64,000 nt of DNA from Flaccisagitta enflata. Its lineage: Eukaryota; Chaetognatha; Sagittoidea; Aphragmophora. Each line of letters opens with the position of its first letter. The stretch's first letter is position 1. Location of the stretch: the NCBI GenBank assembly GCA_965153355.1, contig OZ231127.1, positions 31,186,001 through 31,250,000 of the forward strand, written 5' to 3'. Below, one piece after another: positions 37,793-48,893 of this stretch. The notes below the pieces were generated by a model, which searched no databases, was not told the origin of the DNA, and saw only the letters and a list, made by a program, of their open reading frames with translations. Both the position numbers and the translations under genes were made by a program.

Positions 37793-38146
37793 GTTACAAT
37801 TTCCGTGAGAGATTCGGCCCTCGCGCTACACGTCACCCTTACGACCCTTTGTAATTGATTGCTGTTGCTCTTTAACCATCAAGGGACCTCGTTTCATTTT
37901 TCGCCCCTTTTGACCCCTCAACATGAGACAAGCCTTTATTACACAGATACAAACCAAACGACAAGAACATGCCGGCCCACAACCAAAAGTTCTGCACTTT
38001 ATCTTCCTATCTCTCACTCTCACTATTTTTTCTTCATCGCTCTTTTGTTTCATTTTTTCTGTATTCCTTTTACTGTTTTGCTACTTTCTTTTTATGCTTT
38101 TCTTTTCCTTTCTCTTCTTGTTTTTTTCCTTTCTTATCATGTTTTC

Positions 38147-38173
38147 TTTCTTTCTCTCTTTCTTTCTGTCTTC

Positions 38174-38207
<34 letters not shown>

Positions 38208-38439
38208 CTCCTTTTTTAGTCGCGTGCTACGCGACTCTACACCCCGCTTTGTCGGTCCGTCCGTCCGTCCGTCCGTCCGTCCGTCCGTCCGTCCGTCACA
38301 CTTTACTTTTTTTGGGTTTTTGGGATTTTTGGCTTCACTGCTCCTGCCCAAATGATCTGGTGACCTCAATTACGGCCCCTGCCCACCCGCACGCGACTGG
38401 GGTAGCCGTGTATCCGGCCTTGTTCTTTCTTTCTTTCTG

Positions 38440-38519
<80 letters not shown>

Positions 38520-38520
38520 T
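38147..38520. repeat. (TTTC)n interrupted by an element
   Basis: TTTC units at 38147-38208 and 38425-38520 on either side of the element at 38216-38424. Confidence 0.92.
38216..38424 (-). mobile_element. CAAGGCC-superfamily element, subfamily A, inside a (TTTC)n tract
   Basis: Plus strand: TTAGTCGCGTGCTACGCGAC, tctacaccccgctttgtcgg, (GTCC)n of about eleven units, actgctcctgcccaaatgat, cccctgcccacccgcacgcg and gtatccggccttgtt. TTTC repeats lie directly on both sides, so the element borders are exact here. Confidence 0.88.
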
Positions 38521-39039
38521 TTCTTTGTCTTTCTCTTTGGTTTACTTCTTTTATTCTTCATCAGAACAAACAAAACCTGGGTTTGATTACTTATTTTTCT
38601 TTCCGATAAAGATTTGGGACTTCAGATATCATGACTGTAAAGTGAAAACTGCTCCTAAAAAATCAATCTACAAACAGAGAGGAGCGAGAAAATGCGGTAT
38701 GACATGGGAAGATGGCAAGAAGAGATCCGTGAACAATCCGACTGACCCGCCGATGGAGAAAGCGATTAATATGGTGGCGACCATATGATTAAGACAGAAC
38801 AGACGAGAAACTGAAGAGATGAAAAAGGACTAGATGGGAACGGAAAAACAGAGCATTGAAGGCATAAATAGACACTAAGACAGAAGGACGAATAGACAAG
38901 GGGACATAAAAGGACGTGTCAAAAAACGTGATCAGTGGTTGGTCAAAGACAAATTCCTTTGGTCGTGGTTCAGGCCATTTGCCCCGCTTCAATACCGCAC
39001 AATGACATCTTTTCTAGTCTTTCTTTTTGTCTATCTTTT

Positions 39040-39498
<459 letters not shown>

Positions 39499-40332
39499 TT
39501 TGGGCAGCGGCCGAAGGGCAGACCTGCTTTCACACATAGGGGAAATTTTCCTTCTCCTCCTCCTTCTCCTCCGTCCACCCCCTTCGAAGCTCATATCCTG
39601 GCCTTGGGGCCATGATCCTAGTCTAGAGGCCCAAATCCTAGTCTAGAGGCCCAAATTCTAGCCTCAAGGCCCAAATCCTTCCCTCAAGACTCAAATCCCA
39701 ACCTTCAGGCTCAAATCCCAGCCTCGAGGCTCAAATCCCAGCTTAAACCCTCAAATCCAAGCCTCAAGCCTCAAATCCTAGCCTTGAGGCTCATATTACA
39801 GTCTCATGGCTCAAATCGCAGCCTAAAGCATCCAATCACAGCCACGAGGCTCAAACAAGAGCCTCATGGCTCAAATCACAGCCTAGATACTCATATTGTA
39901 GTTTCGAGGCTTGTATCCCAGCCTAAAACCTCATATCCCACCTCAAGCCTCAAACCACAGCCTCGAGGCTCAAATCACAGCCTCAAGGCTTGTTTCCCAG
40001 CCTAAAGCCTCATATCCCAGCCTCAAGCCTCAAATACCAGCCTTGAGGCTCATATCACAGCCTCAAGGCTCATATCACAGCCTCGAGGCTCAAATCAAAG
40101 CCTCTACGCTCAAATCACAGACTCGAGGCTCATATCACAGCCTCATGGCTCAAATCACAGCCTCATGGCTCAAATCACAGCCTTGAGGCTCAAATTCAAT
40201 CCTAGAGCTTCAAAACTTAAGCATAGGTCATCGGCCCCTTTGGGGCCGCTGCCCCTCTCACCATCACACATCACATATACTCACATACGGGCAACGGGTA
40301 CCGCTGACCATCTAACGCTTTTGCGACTATTT
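39499..40332 (+). mobile_element. D element, full length, long minisatellite
   Basis: tttgggcagcggccgaaggg, gctttcacacataggggaaa, tctcctcctccttctcctcc, then about 600 bases of the unit cctcaaggctcaaatcccag, aagcataggtcatcggcccc, tttggggccgctgcccctct, cgggtaccgctgaccatcta and ACGCTTTTGCGACTATTTTC. It is bracketed by polypyrimidine microsatellite on both sides. Confidence 0.85.
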
Positions 40333-40399
40333 TCCTTTTTTTCTTTTTTTCTTTTTTTCTTTTTTTCTTTTTTCTTTCTTTCTTTCTTTCGTCCTTTGA

Positions 40400-40487
<88 letters not shown>

Positions 40488-40573
40488 TCCTTCTTCGTTA
40501 TGCTTTCTTTCTTTCTCTTTTCTTCTTTTTCTTCCTCTCTTTTTTTCTTTCTTTTTTTCTTTCTTTCTGTTTT

Positions 40574-40653
<80 letters not shown>

Positions 40654-40660
40654 TTTTCCT

Positions 40661-40716
<56 letters not shown>

Positions 40717-40727
40717 TCGTCCTTTGA

Positions 40728-40821
<94 letters not shown>
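40333..40821. repeat. Polypyrimidine block: TTTTTTC, CT, TTTC, CT
   Basis: (CT)n 40402-40485, (TTTC)n 40570-40718, (CT)n 40730-40821. The text cgtcctttgattttctctct occurs twice (40390 and 40718), so a segment of about 330 bases has been duplicated. Confidence 0.9.
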
Positions 40822-40824
<3 letters not shown>

Positions 40825-41111
40825 TCTTGCCAGAAGGCCTCAGCTTGGCCAATGGGGAAAACTGCTAGTTCCAAAGCTATTCTTATTCCCCTCTAAAAAA
40901 AACATCCAAAGCCTTTTCAGTGGCAATCACCAATTACCGATCGCCATTCCAAATAGACCAATTTTACGAAATCTTTACCTCGTAACGATGTCATTCATGG
41001 TACATGGTATGGGAGGTATATCAGACGGGGAATAGGTAGGAGGGGCAGAGCCGATGGTTGTACGAGAGACTTCATCCCTATTCTGGCCTTTTTCCTTCGC
41101 CACCCCCACCA

Positions 41112-41121
41112 GTATAAATAG
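41112..41121 (+). promoter_or_regulatory. TATA-like motif
   Basis: agtataaataggggaag is a good TATA match. About 45 bases on, an ATG opens only 43 codons (MKRSIKTAKTTIATRRALKI...), a basic peptide I do not recognise. No other promoter element supports it. Confidence 0.2.
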
Positions 41122-41319
41122 GGGAAGAAAGGGCGAACAATGTGGCAATGAAACGATCGATCAAAACTGCCAAAACGACCATCGCAACTCGCCGCGCCCT
41201 CAAAATCCCTACGTTTTCCCCGGAATCGCATTTCTCCGGAATCGCACTTTGGTTCAAATACTCTGTTTATTATGAATGAAGGAAATTACAACTCGCGTTT
41301 TAATTAGAAAAAGTTTTTA

Positions 41320-41590
41320 CTTAACTGTTCGATAGTATGTTGGTAGTATTACAGCACATTGGGAGCAATGAGGCCTTTTCTGCTTCATCATCTTAATGAA
41401 GTAGCTCGAACCATAGTTATTGTGAAAGCTGATAGGCCAGAGCTTTGAGTGAGTATGGTTTCACACCACTAACCGCAACTGTTGACTAAAAAGAGTCCAA
41501 AACCTCTCGAGATTCCAACCTGTGACTCTCGAGTGAGTGAATTCTTTGATTCTGCACTCTACCAATAGAACTGTCACAACACATGCAAAG
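41320..41590 (-). repeat. Possible tRNA-derived SINE
   Basis: Read in reverse from 41590: gacagttctattggtagagt resembles a tRNA D-arm and box A; about 45 bases later caggttggaatctcgag resembles the T-arm and box B (ggttcgaatcc). A body of unknown type follows and ends in an A-rich stretch. No proper anticodon stem can be drawn, so it is not a working tRNA. Confidence 0.3.
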
Positions 41591-41811
41591 AGGGACAATT
41601 TTTTGTCAGTTTTTGGATATTCAGCTTTTAGACAAACCAAAGCGTGAGGTTATTCAGTTAAACAGTTAAACAGTGAAACTGTAGGAGGTCCTTCTTGTAG
41701 GAGGCCCTTTTGCTCCCAAAGTATTGTACTACTTTCTTAGTCATTTCCATTTGTTATCTAAAGCACTGCTGGAGTCTGTACACTATACTGTTGTTTTCGT
41801 CCACTGTGCTC

Positions 41812-42077
41812 TTTTTAGTCGCTGCCTAGCGACTCTATAAGAGGGTGTGTCCCTTGGTCTGTCTGAATGTCTGTCTGAGTGAAATAGGAAAATTTTGATG
41901 ACGCGAAATCGACTGAAAAACGTATCTATGACCATCACAGCTCCTGCCTGGCGTCAATACAGCCCCCGCCCACTCACATACTGCCCCTGCCCACTCACAT
42001 ACTGCCCCTGCCAACCAGCATTACTGTCCCTGCCCACCAGCAGCGACTACGGATTGGCCGTGTATCCGGCCTTGTTT
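41812..42077 (-). mobile_element. CAAGGCC-superfamily element, subfamily A variant
   Basis: Plus strand: TTTTTAGTCGCTGCCTAGCG, actctataagagg, GTCTGTCTGA tract, then a triplicated tgcccctgcccactcacata box and ggccgtgtatccggccttgt. The tripled box shows how the inner G-rich module expands. Confidence 0.78.
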
Positions 42078-42078
42078 A

Positions 42079-42960
42079 GACGTCGTCAACCTATAGTGCA
42101 GTCACGCTCTTGTTTCGCGCGGGTCATTTCTCAAACTGCCGACGGTTTTCGTCGTAAATGTCATCATTTCGAGTTTCGCGTGATTCATATTTCACGAATA
42201 AAGGCGCCTGGAGAAACGAATACGATGTCTATCAACGCGGATGCCACTTTGTATGTGCTTGTACTCATTCATGTTATGCGCATGAGTGGCTGTAGGGCTT
42301 TTAAATGGGTTTTGTTTTTGCTAGTGCACTACGAAATAAAGGATACGATACATGCCAGTAAAAGTCGGATACTATGGAAAGGCAAACAGCCATTCATTTG
42401 ATTTTGACCTTGTCACGATTCGGGTGGCTTTTGTGGAAGCTCTTGTAACAATGTAGTAAGCTTTTATTTCTGCCGACGTGAGAAGACCATAACTTTTGTA
42501 TTACGTACATAAACTTAAATTTTCCATCAAGTAAAACCATCTTCAGAAACATCCATATCGAGTCCAACAACCAAAATAAATCTACGAGAAATTACCAAGA
42601 ACTGTTTCCCCATAAGACACAAAAATCTTTATCGGCGAAATTTAGTTGAATTTTCTTAATTACGATAAGTGGACATTTGTAATATACATGATATTTGTAA
42701 TATACATTGGGGCGCTTGTTAGAAGCCCAAATTTTTTTGGACGTCTTCGGAGCTCAAAATATCTTCTATTAACCACAGAAACCCCAAAATTTCAAGGAAA
42801 ATGATCACAGGCAATTACCGGCGTTGCGCACCAAGGGTATTGGAATGTGAGGAGGTGCTACAAAATGATTCAGCTGCGTAGATGCACCTACATTGCACTT
42901 GGCTCAGTATGGAACTATTAGCCCATTTGCCGTATAGTCTATTTGATTTTGATGTGTATC
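42079..42960. other. No gene seen
   Basis: Open frame 41895-42401 starts inside a mobile repeat. Its second half has normal composition but no recognisable domain. Text at 42705-42850 (ttggggcgcttgttagaagc) recurs inverted at 46120-46280, so another dispersed repeat is present. Confidence 0.45.
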
Positions 42961-43230
42961 ATCGTCCAACGATAAGAGATCATGTCTGTCCGTTGGCCGG
43001 TTGGTTGGTCTGTCCATCGGGCAAACATTAAAATCACACAAAACCGACAATTGTGACGTCTTTTTCAATCTATTTCTCATGTCTTCCCTCTTTCATTCAG
43101 TCGTTCATTCATTCATTTATTCATTGATTCATTCATTCATACATTCATTCATTCATTCATTCATTCATTCATTCATTCATTCATTCATTCATTCATTCAT
43201 TAAATTCAAAACGTTCATTGATCAATAATG
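42961..43230 (-). mobile_element. CAAGGCC-superfamily element, subfamily B, ATTC cargo
   Basis: Plus strand: ataagagatcatgtctgtcc, GTTG tract, atcgggcaaacattaaaatc, then (ATTC)n from about 43096 to 43201. It matches the order seen at 5209-5535. The CAAGGCC end is not visible. Confidence 0.6.
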
Positions 43231-43481
43231 CTCATTGACATTTAGTCGACCTAAGTAAATCGGCTTGTGGAACCTGTGACTGCCCTTCCTTTGTGATGAA
43301 AGAACATGAATATTTGGTCAAGGGTTCCTTAATATTATCAAATAGCTAAAAAAGAAATACTGAATGTTAAGAGAGATTCCAATTGTTGAATGTGAGCGTT
43401 GATGGAATAAACATTTACTGCTTGGTGCATGAACGATGAAAAAAGTTACTACTCTTACGGCGGGTGTTCTGTTTTGAACAG

Positions 43482-43726
43482 AGCCTCCAAGGCTGCTCGA
43501 TTTAAGCGATGAGGAAATTCGTCATTTTGCAGAAGAACCCTTCAAGAGTGTCTTGCCATCAAACACTCAGTTCCTGGAGCTTCTCGTGCAAACAGTCTCC
43601 AGCTACGGCGACGTTGCTGCTGATCCTAAAGTCCTCAATGGTATGGTCAAAGCAGTCCTCTACACCAGAAAGACGCTGCTCATACGAGAAACGAAGAAAG
43701 AATTTTCCAATTTAGACGCTTTTTAA
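43482..43726 (+). CDS. Candidate terminal exon, unrecognised protein
   Basis: After an acceptor-like ttttgaacag the frame is open for 80 codons to TAA. The peptide begins PPRLLDLSDEEIRHFAEEPF, continues SVLPSNTQFLELLVQTVSSY and ends ...KKEFSNLDAF. It has balanced composition, amphipathic helices and mixed codon use, unlike the low-complexity frames around it. An in-frame TGA lies just before the acceptor, so it cannot extend upstream without splicing. AATAAA at 44003-44008 could be the polyadenylation signal. I do not recognise the family. It may be the last exon of a host gene or of a transposon. No upstream exon was found. Confidence 0.5.
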
Positions 43727-44098
43727 GCTTGTCCATCAGATAGCGCTGGTCGCTGTTTGTTCTTTCGTTTTTTGAATTATTTGATGAAATTGACAAAATG
43801 AAGTTGTATTTTATTCTCTGGCATTGAAATCTTTACGAGTTATTTTTTTTTCAAATATTACAGGGAATACCCCGCCAAAAGCCACCAAAGAAAACGTCAT
43901 AGTTCAGCTTCTAGAAATGATAATCTGATTCTGAAAAAAGTTCCTGGAAGAACTTTCCAACGGATTTTGTCTATTCAAGACTAACAACATTGATTTTGAA
44001 AAAATAAAGTACACGGAACAAGTGAATTACGCCTAGTTTTTGAGAAAAATCACATATTCTTTCAGAAAACCATCAAGGATCGCACTCTATTTCATTGC

Positions 44099-45185
44099 TT
44101 TTTAGTCGCCTGCACGCGACCCTACACCCCGCTTTGTCCGTCCGTCCATCGGTCTGTCTGTCGGTCACACTTTTGGGCAGCGGCCCCGAAGGGGTCGATG
44201 ACCCATGCTTTCACACATATGGGGAATTTTCTCCTCCTTCTCCTTCTCCTCCTTCTCCGTCCCCCCCCCCAGCCCAAATCCAAGCCTCAAGGACCAAATC
44301 CCAGCCTCGAGGCCCAAATTCCATCCTTGAGGCCCATTTCCAAGCCTCAGGGCCCAAATTCCAGCCTGTAGGCCCAAATCCCAGCATCAGGCAGCGGCCC
44401 CGAAGGGGTCGATGACCTATGCTTTCACACATATGGGGAATTTTCTCCTCCTTCTCCTTCTCCTCCTTCTCCGTCCCCCCCCCCAGCCCAAATCCAAGCC
44501 TCAAGGACCAAATCCCAGCCTCGAGGCCCAAATTCCATCCTTGAGGCCCATTTCCAAGCCTCAGGGCCCAAATTCCAACCTGTAGGCCCAAATCCCAGCA
44601 TCATAGTCCAAATCCCGGCCTTGTGGCCTAAATTCCTGCCTTGAAGCTCAAAACTCACCCTTGAGCCTCTAGGCTCAAATCCCAGACTTGAGGCCCAAAT
44701 CCCAGCATCGAGGCCCAATTCCTAGCCTTGAGGCCCAAATCCAAGCCTTGAGGCCCAATCCCCAGCCTCAAGGCCCAAATCTTAGGCTTGAGTCCTAAAT
44801 CTCAGCCTTGAGGCCCAAATACAAGCCTTAACATCAAAATCCCTGCCTCAACGCCCAAATTCCAGCTTTGAAGCCAAAATCCAGCCTTGAGGCCCAAATC
44901 CTAATCGCCAGGAGAAAATTCCCTATATATGTGAAAGCATAGGTCATCGACCCCTTCGGAGCCGCTGCCCTGCTCCCTCCCCCAACGTCATGCAAAACCT
45001 ACATAAGCAGGGCACGGGTACCGCTGACCATCTAGCGCTTTTGCGACTATTACTTTTTGTATCAATTTCATTTCTTTAAGTGATTTTAAGTCCTTTTAGG
45101 GTATATTAAGTCATTCCAAGTTATTTTAAGTCATTCTAAGTCAATCTGTAAGTCTCGCACGCGACTTATAGGTGTTGGCCTTGTT
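44099..45185 (-). mobile_element. CAAGGCC-superfamily element carrying a nested D element
   Basis: Plus strand: TTTTTAGTCGCCTGCACGCG, accctacaccccgctttgtc, GTCC tract, gtcggtcacactttt, then a complete D element (44173-45051), an aagtcattttaagtcatt array (45068-45142), and the other end ctcgcacgcgacttataggt, gttggccttgtt. Both outer ends are intact, so the D element lies inside it. Confidence 0.75.
44173..45051 (+). mobile_element. D element with 214-bp tandem duplication
   Basis: tttgggcagcggccccgaag, gggtcgatgacc, ctttcacacatatggggaat, CTCC tract, C run and minisatellite. The module 44177-44390 is repeated directly at 44391-44604 with very few differences (I see two). Then about 300 bases more of minisatellite, gtgaaagcataggtcatcga, ggagccgctgccctgctccc and CGCTTTTGCGACTATTACTT. 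Confidence 0.85.
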
Positions 45186-45726
45186 ATAATCAAATTGTGC
45201 AAAATGGCTGGAAATGGTATCAAATTGAAGATATTTTCATGAAAATTTAGTTTCTGAAATCTTTTTTGAGTTTTCCATCCTATTTTTATCAAATTCATGC
45301 ATTTTCTCAAGGGTTTCCAGAGCAAAAATGATGTTTTTGGCCTTTGATGGCCTAATTTTTGATTATACATTGACTGAGAGCTTGGTCATTTTATGAATTC
45401 ATAATCTACTTCAAAATATCTTTGATTCGAGCCCAACCCCGCGGTTCTGGCTCGACAGGTTGAGATGTTTCATCCAAATTAATGTAACCACTCCGAAACC
45501 CCAAACAAGAAAATGCATGCCTCGCCAACTTTCAAGTTTATTTCAATGCTAGAGTACAGCTGCAGTTCTAAGTTAGTGCTCACTTACTTTGTATCTCATA
45601 AAATCGGTTTAAAAGTTCTTTCAGGAACTTTTTTCAGAATTGGATTATCATTTCTAGAAATGGAAATGTGATGTTTTCTTTCGTGGCACTTTGTGGGGTA
45701 TTCCCTGTACCTGACAAACATGCCTG

Positions 45727-45910
<184 letters not shown>

Positions 45911-46718
45911 CGACGAAGATGATAGAATATTTGTTTATGAGTTATTGAGGATTTTGACATCGGTGATCAAGATGGTTCCAGTTATGAATTTATTGTTTGT
46001 TGTGCGAGAGTTGGTGATGGCGATGAGTATTAAGTAAATTCAACGTAAAACAAATTAAGACTGACCAACAAGAGCAAAAACAAGCGATGCTGAGGAAGAT
46101 TTTCATCTTGACAAATTTGGCATTTCACCATGCCTACAAATGCTTGGTGCGCCACGCCGGTATTGACCTGAGGTCATTTTCCTTGAAACTATGGGGTTTT
46201 TGGGATAAGTGTATGATACTTTGAGTTCCGGAGGCGTCCCAAAAAATTTGGGCTTCTAACAAGCGCCCCAATATACATGATAAGTGATCGAATTGAAACG
46301 TTGGGAAAATCATACAGTCATACAGTCAACAAAGGTGTTGTTGGCACGTCGATCTGTAAACGCACGCGGCGTTTTTTTCTTCTTTTGGTTAGTTGAGTCT
46401 GTTGATATGTGATGACGAATGTGTTTTCAGGAATGACCCCCAAGATGTTGGTTGGCATTGTTGTTTGGTTCGCTGGTCTGTTTACTTTTTCATCTTCCCA
46501 GAGACTAATCCTCCGTCCATACGACGCCAAAAACGCAGAATGGCTTTCTCCATCTTCCTCTTTTTTTCTTTTTCCAAAGGTGCTTTTGTCTCCTTCTTTC
46601 TTTCTAAATTTCCCACTTCATAGTTACTTGTTTCTTTCTCTCTTATCTTTTTTATTCCTTACTCCTCTGCCTAAATCTAGTTTTCCTTTTTTTCTTCTTT
46701 TCCTTCTTTTTCTTCTTT
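45911..46718. other. No gene supported
   Basis: 46120-46280 is the inverted partner of 42705-42850. At 46430 a plus-strand frame after ttttcag starts MTPKMLVGIVVWFAGLFTFS, signal-peptide-like, but it runs into low complexity at once. Confidence 0.4.
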
Positions 46719-47209
46719 TTGGGCAGCAGGGGTCGATGACCTATGCTTTCACACATATGGGGGATTTTCTCCTTCTTCTTCTCCTCCTCCTCCTTCTTCT
46801 TCTACGTACCCCCCCTCCCCCCAGCCACAAGACCCATATCTCAGCCTCAAGGCCCATATCCCAGCCTCGAGGCCCAAATCCTAGTCTTATGGCTTAAATC
46901 CCAACCTCCAGGCCTAAATCCCCACCCCAAGGCCCAAATTCCAGCCTCAAGGAATTTGGGCTTCAAGCTGGGATTTAGGCCTGGATTGAGCCTCAAGACT
47001 AGGATTTGGGCCTCGAGGGGCATAGGCCTGAGGCTGAGATGGGTGGGGGAGGAAGGAGGAGGAAGAAGAAGAAGAAGAAGAAGGAAAATCCCCATATTGT
47101 GAAAGCATAGAATCATTCAGCTGCTGCCCTGCTCCCCCCTCAACTTTAACCACAACCTACTTAAGTAGGGCATGGGTACCGCTGACCATCTAACGCTTTT
47201 GCGACTATT
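46719..47209 (+). mobile_element. D element with partly inverted minisatellite
   Basis: tttgggcagcaggggtcgat, cacacatatgggggattttc, CTTCTCC tract, C run, minisatellite that changes direction near 46950 (cctcaaggaatttgggcttc), then gggtgggggaggaaggagga, gtgaaagcatag, and TAACGCTTTTGCGACTATTC. The interior is therefore a large inverted repeat. TTC repeats flank both ends. Confidence 0.8.
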
Positions 47210-47480
47210 CTTCTTCTTGTTCTTCTTGTTCTTCTTTATCTTTATTTTTTCTTTTTCTTCTTTTTCTTATTCTTCCTCTTCTTCTTTTTCTCATTTTCTT
47301 TTCTTTCTTTCCTTCTTTTTCTTCTTTTTCTTCTTTTTCTTTTCTTCTTTTTCTTTTTTTTTTCTTTTGCTTATTTTTCTTTTCTTCTTTTTCTTTTTTT
47401 TTTCTTTTGCTTATTTTTCTTTTTCTTTTTCTTTTTTGTCTTCTTTTTCTTTTTCGTCTTCTTTTTCTTTTTCGTCTTCT
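47210..47480. repeat. TTC-rich polypyrimidine tract
   Basis: cttcttttt and ctttttctt units following directly on the D element, with a 58-bp stretch duplicated at 47340-47455. Confidence 0.9.
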
Positions 47481-47893
47481 TTTGCCCTGGGTGAGTTATC
47501 GAAAGGGCGAGTAATCGTCGTATTTGTTGACGGGGGCGCTAAAAAGAGGGGCGATAAACAGAGTAAATAAATACCGTATACAAATGCCGCCCAAAAACAA
47601 AAAAATGTGATGGCAGGACGGACGGACGGTCGGGGGGACTGACACGATGACATAAGAAGTCGCATATCGGCTTCTTGTTTCCGTAACATGTTTTGAAAAT
47701 AATACGTCGTGCTGTAGTCGAGGCATAAAATCACGTGCGGATGAGGAGTGGACATTGGGCAGGTGTTACAAAAACTGCTCGCAAAAAAACAAAACAGAGG
47801 TGCCCCAAAAAAGCAGCGGACCAACGAACCGATAGACCGGCCAACCAGCCTAGAGAAATAGCAACTGAGAAATCATTAAGTAACATTTTTTAC

Positions 47894-48013
47894 CGATTTC
47901 GCAGTCTTTTCCCGTATATCCCAAAATCGTGTCACATTCACAAAAGTAATCATTGATGTCATCTTGACAATCTCCTCTTCCACTGCAGTTTCTCCCCTCG
48001 CAGTCATTTATAT
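47894..48013 (-). CDS. EGF-like domain exon 4 of 4
   Basis: The exon is 120 bases, phase 1 to 1, acceptor cggcatag and donor gtaaaa. It reads INDCEGRNCSGRGDCQDDIN, then DYFCECDTILGYTGKDCEI. The last cysteine loop has ten residues instead of the eight in the sister exons, so it carries a two-residue insertion. Otherwise the six-cysteine EGF pattern is intact. It ends with one base of a split codon, so at least one more exon must follow below 47.89 kb. I could not find it. Confidence 0.88.
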
Positions 48014-48191
48014 CTATGCCGCAGAGAGAAAAGCAGAATAAGTCATTTGTGACTTATGTTTAGGCATTATATGACATGAACAAATGTGCCAATAGGCAAT
48101 AGACCCATTCATTTGACGCAAAATAGGTAACTGAAATTTGACAAAGTAACAATTTTACATCTGTTTGTAATAGCTTGTTCCAAGTGTTTAC

Positions 48192-48305
48192 TTATTTCGC
48201 AATCTTTTCCCGCATATCCCGCGTGACATGTACAAGTGTAGTTATTGATACCATCCTGACAGAAGCCGTTATCACTGCAATTTTTTCCTTCGCATTCGTT
48301 TATGT
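48192..48305 (-). CDS. EGF-like domain exon 3 of 4
   Basis: The exon is 114 bases, phase 1 to 1, acceptor aaacgcag and donor gtaaac. It reads INECEGKNCSDNGFCQDGIN and ends ...AGYAGKDCEI. It has six cysteines and the hydroxylation pattern C-Q-D-G-I-N-N-Y-T-C-T-C. It is very similar to EGF 2, which suggests tandem exon duplication. Confidence 0.9.
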
Positions 48306-48556
48306 CTGCGTTTATGAAGCCAAAATTCGACTTGAAGTAAAAGTATACAATGGAGGGCAGGGGCAGTAATGGTAATAAATTGACCGCCTGACGCTCTGTC
48401 CGTGTGGCTTTCACACAGATTTCTCGAGATAATTGACAGACCTTATCTTCAGTATCATTCTCAATTATCAGTTTCCCACTGATCATTATCAACGTCATTT
48501 GAATTCGAAAGGAGAATAAAATACTTTGCGAAAGAGTTTGAGCATGAGTTCCTTAC

Positions 48557-48670
48557 TTGTTTCGCAATCTTCGCCCGTATATCCGGCGTTACAGATGCAA
48601 GTGAAATCATTTATACCGTCTTGACATATACCGTTTCCACTGCACATTTTCCCTTCACAATCGTTTATAT
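48557..48670 (-). CDS. EGF-like domain exon 2 of 4
   Basis: The exon is 114 bases, phase 1 to 1, acceptor tgctacag and donor gtaagg. It reads INDCEGKMCSGNGICQDGIN and ends ...AGYTGEDCET. It has six cysteines with the same spacing as EGF 1. The N-I-N-D-C start plus C-Q-D-G-I-N-D-F-T-C-I-C is close to the calcium-binding EGF consensus, so calcium binding is plausible but not shown. Confidence 0.9.
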
Positions 48671-48752
48671 CTGTAGCAATTTGGAGCAAGACGCAAAGCG
48701 ATCAAACAACATTTGTTTGAAGAGTGATGGTGATGCATGATGGTTTATCGTA

Positions 48753-48753
48753 G

Positions 48754-48837
<84 letters not shown>

Positions 48838-48868
48838 TTGTTGTTGCTGTTGTTGCTGTTGCTGCTGT
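48753..48868. repeat. (TTG)n in EGF intron
   Basis: About 38 units with a few GCTG/GATG changes, between EGF exons 1 and 2. Confidence 0.95.
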
Positions 48869-48893
48869 TGTGTTTTCAGTAGCGTTACTCATT

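Larger units (their letters stand above)
43861..45707. mobile_element. TA-flanked element split by nested repeats
   Basis: CAGGGAATACCCCGCCAAAA at the left and GTGGGGTATTCCCTG at the right are the ends of inverted arms of about 110 bases (shared agaaaac, gattctgaaaaaagttcct). TA borders at 43859-43860 and 45708-45709. The middle is taken up by the CAAGGCC-type element at 44099-45185, so this looks like an older short MITE interrupted by a later insertion. Confidence 0.65.

Noticed and set aside
37859-38788. 309-codon plus-strand frame
   Set aside because: It crosses two (TTTC)n tracts and a mobile element. Composition is low complexity (FLSFFLS).
40165-40896. 243-codon frame and its reverse partners
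   Set aside because: Starts in a D-element minisatellite and runs through CT and TTTC repeats.
41155-41290. Small basic frame after a TATA-like motif, thought to be a histone
   Set aside because: The peptide does not match any core histone I know, and it is only 43 codons.
41490-41590. Functional tRNA gene
   Set aside because: No proper acceptor stem or anticodon arm can be drawn.
41895-42401. 168-codon plus frame
   Set aside because: First third is mobile-element end sequence; the rest has no recognisable domain.
46409-46897. Signal-peptide-like start MLVGIVVWFAGLFTFSSSQ
   Set aside because: The frame falls into low complexity and a D element directly after; no domain or splice partner.
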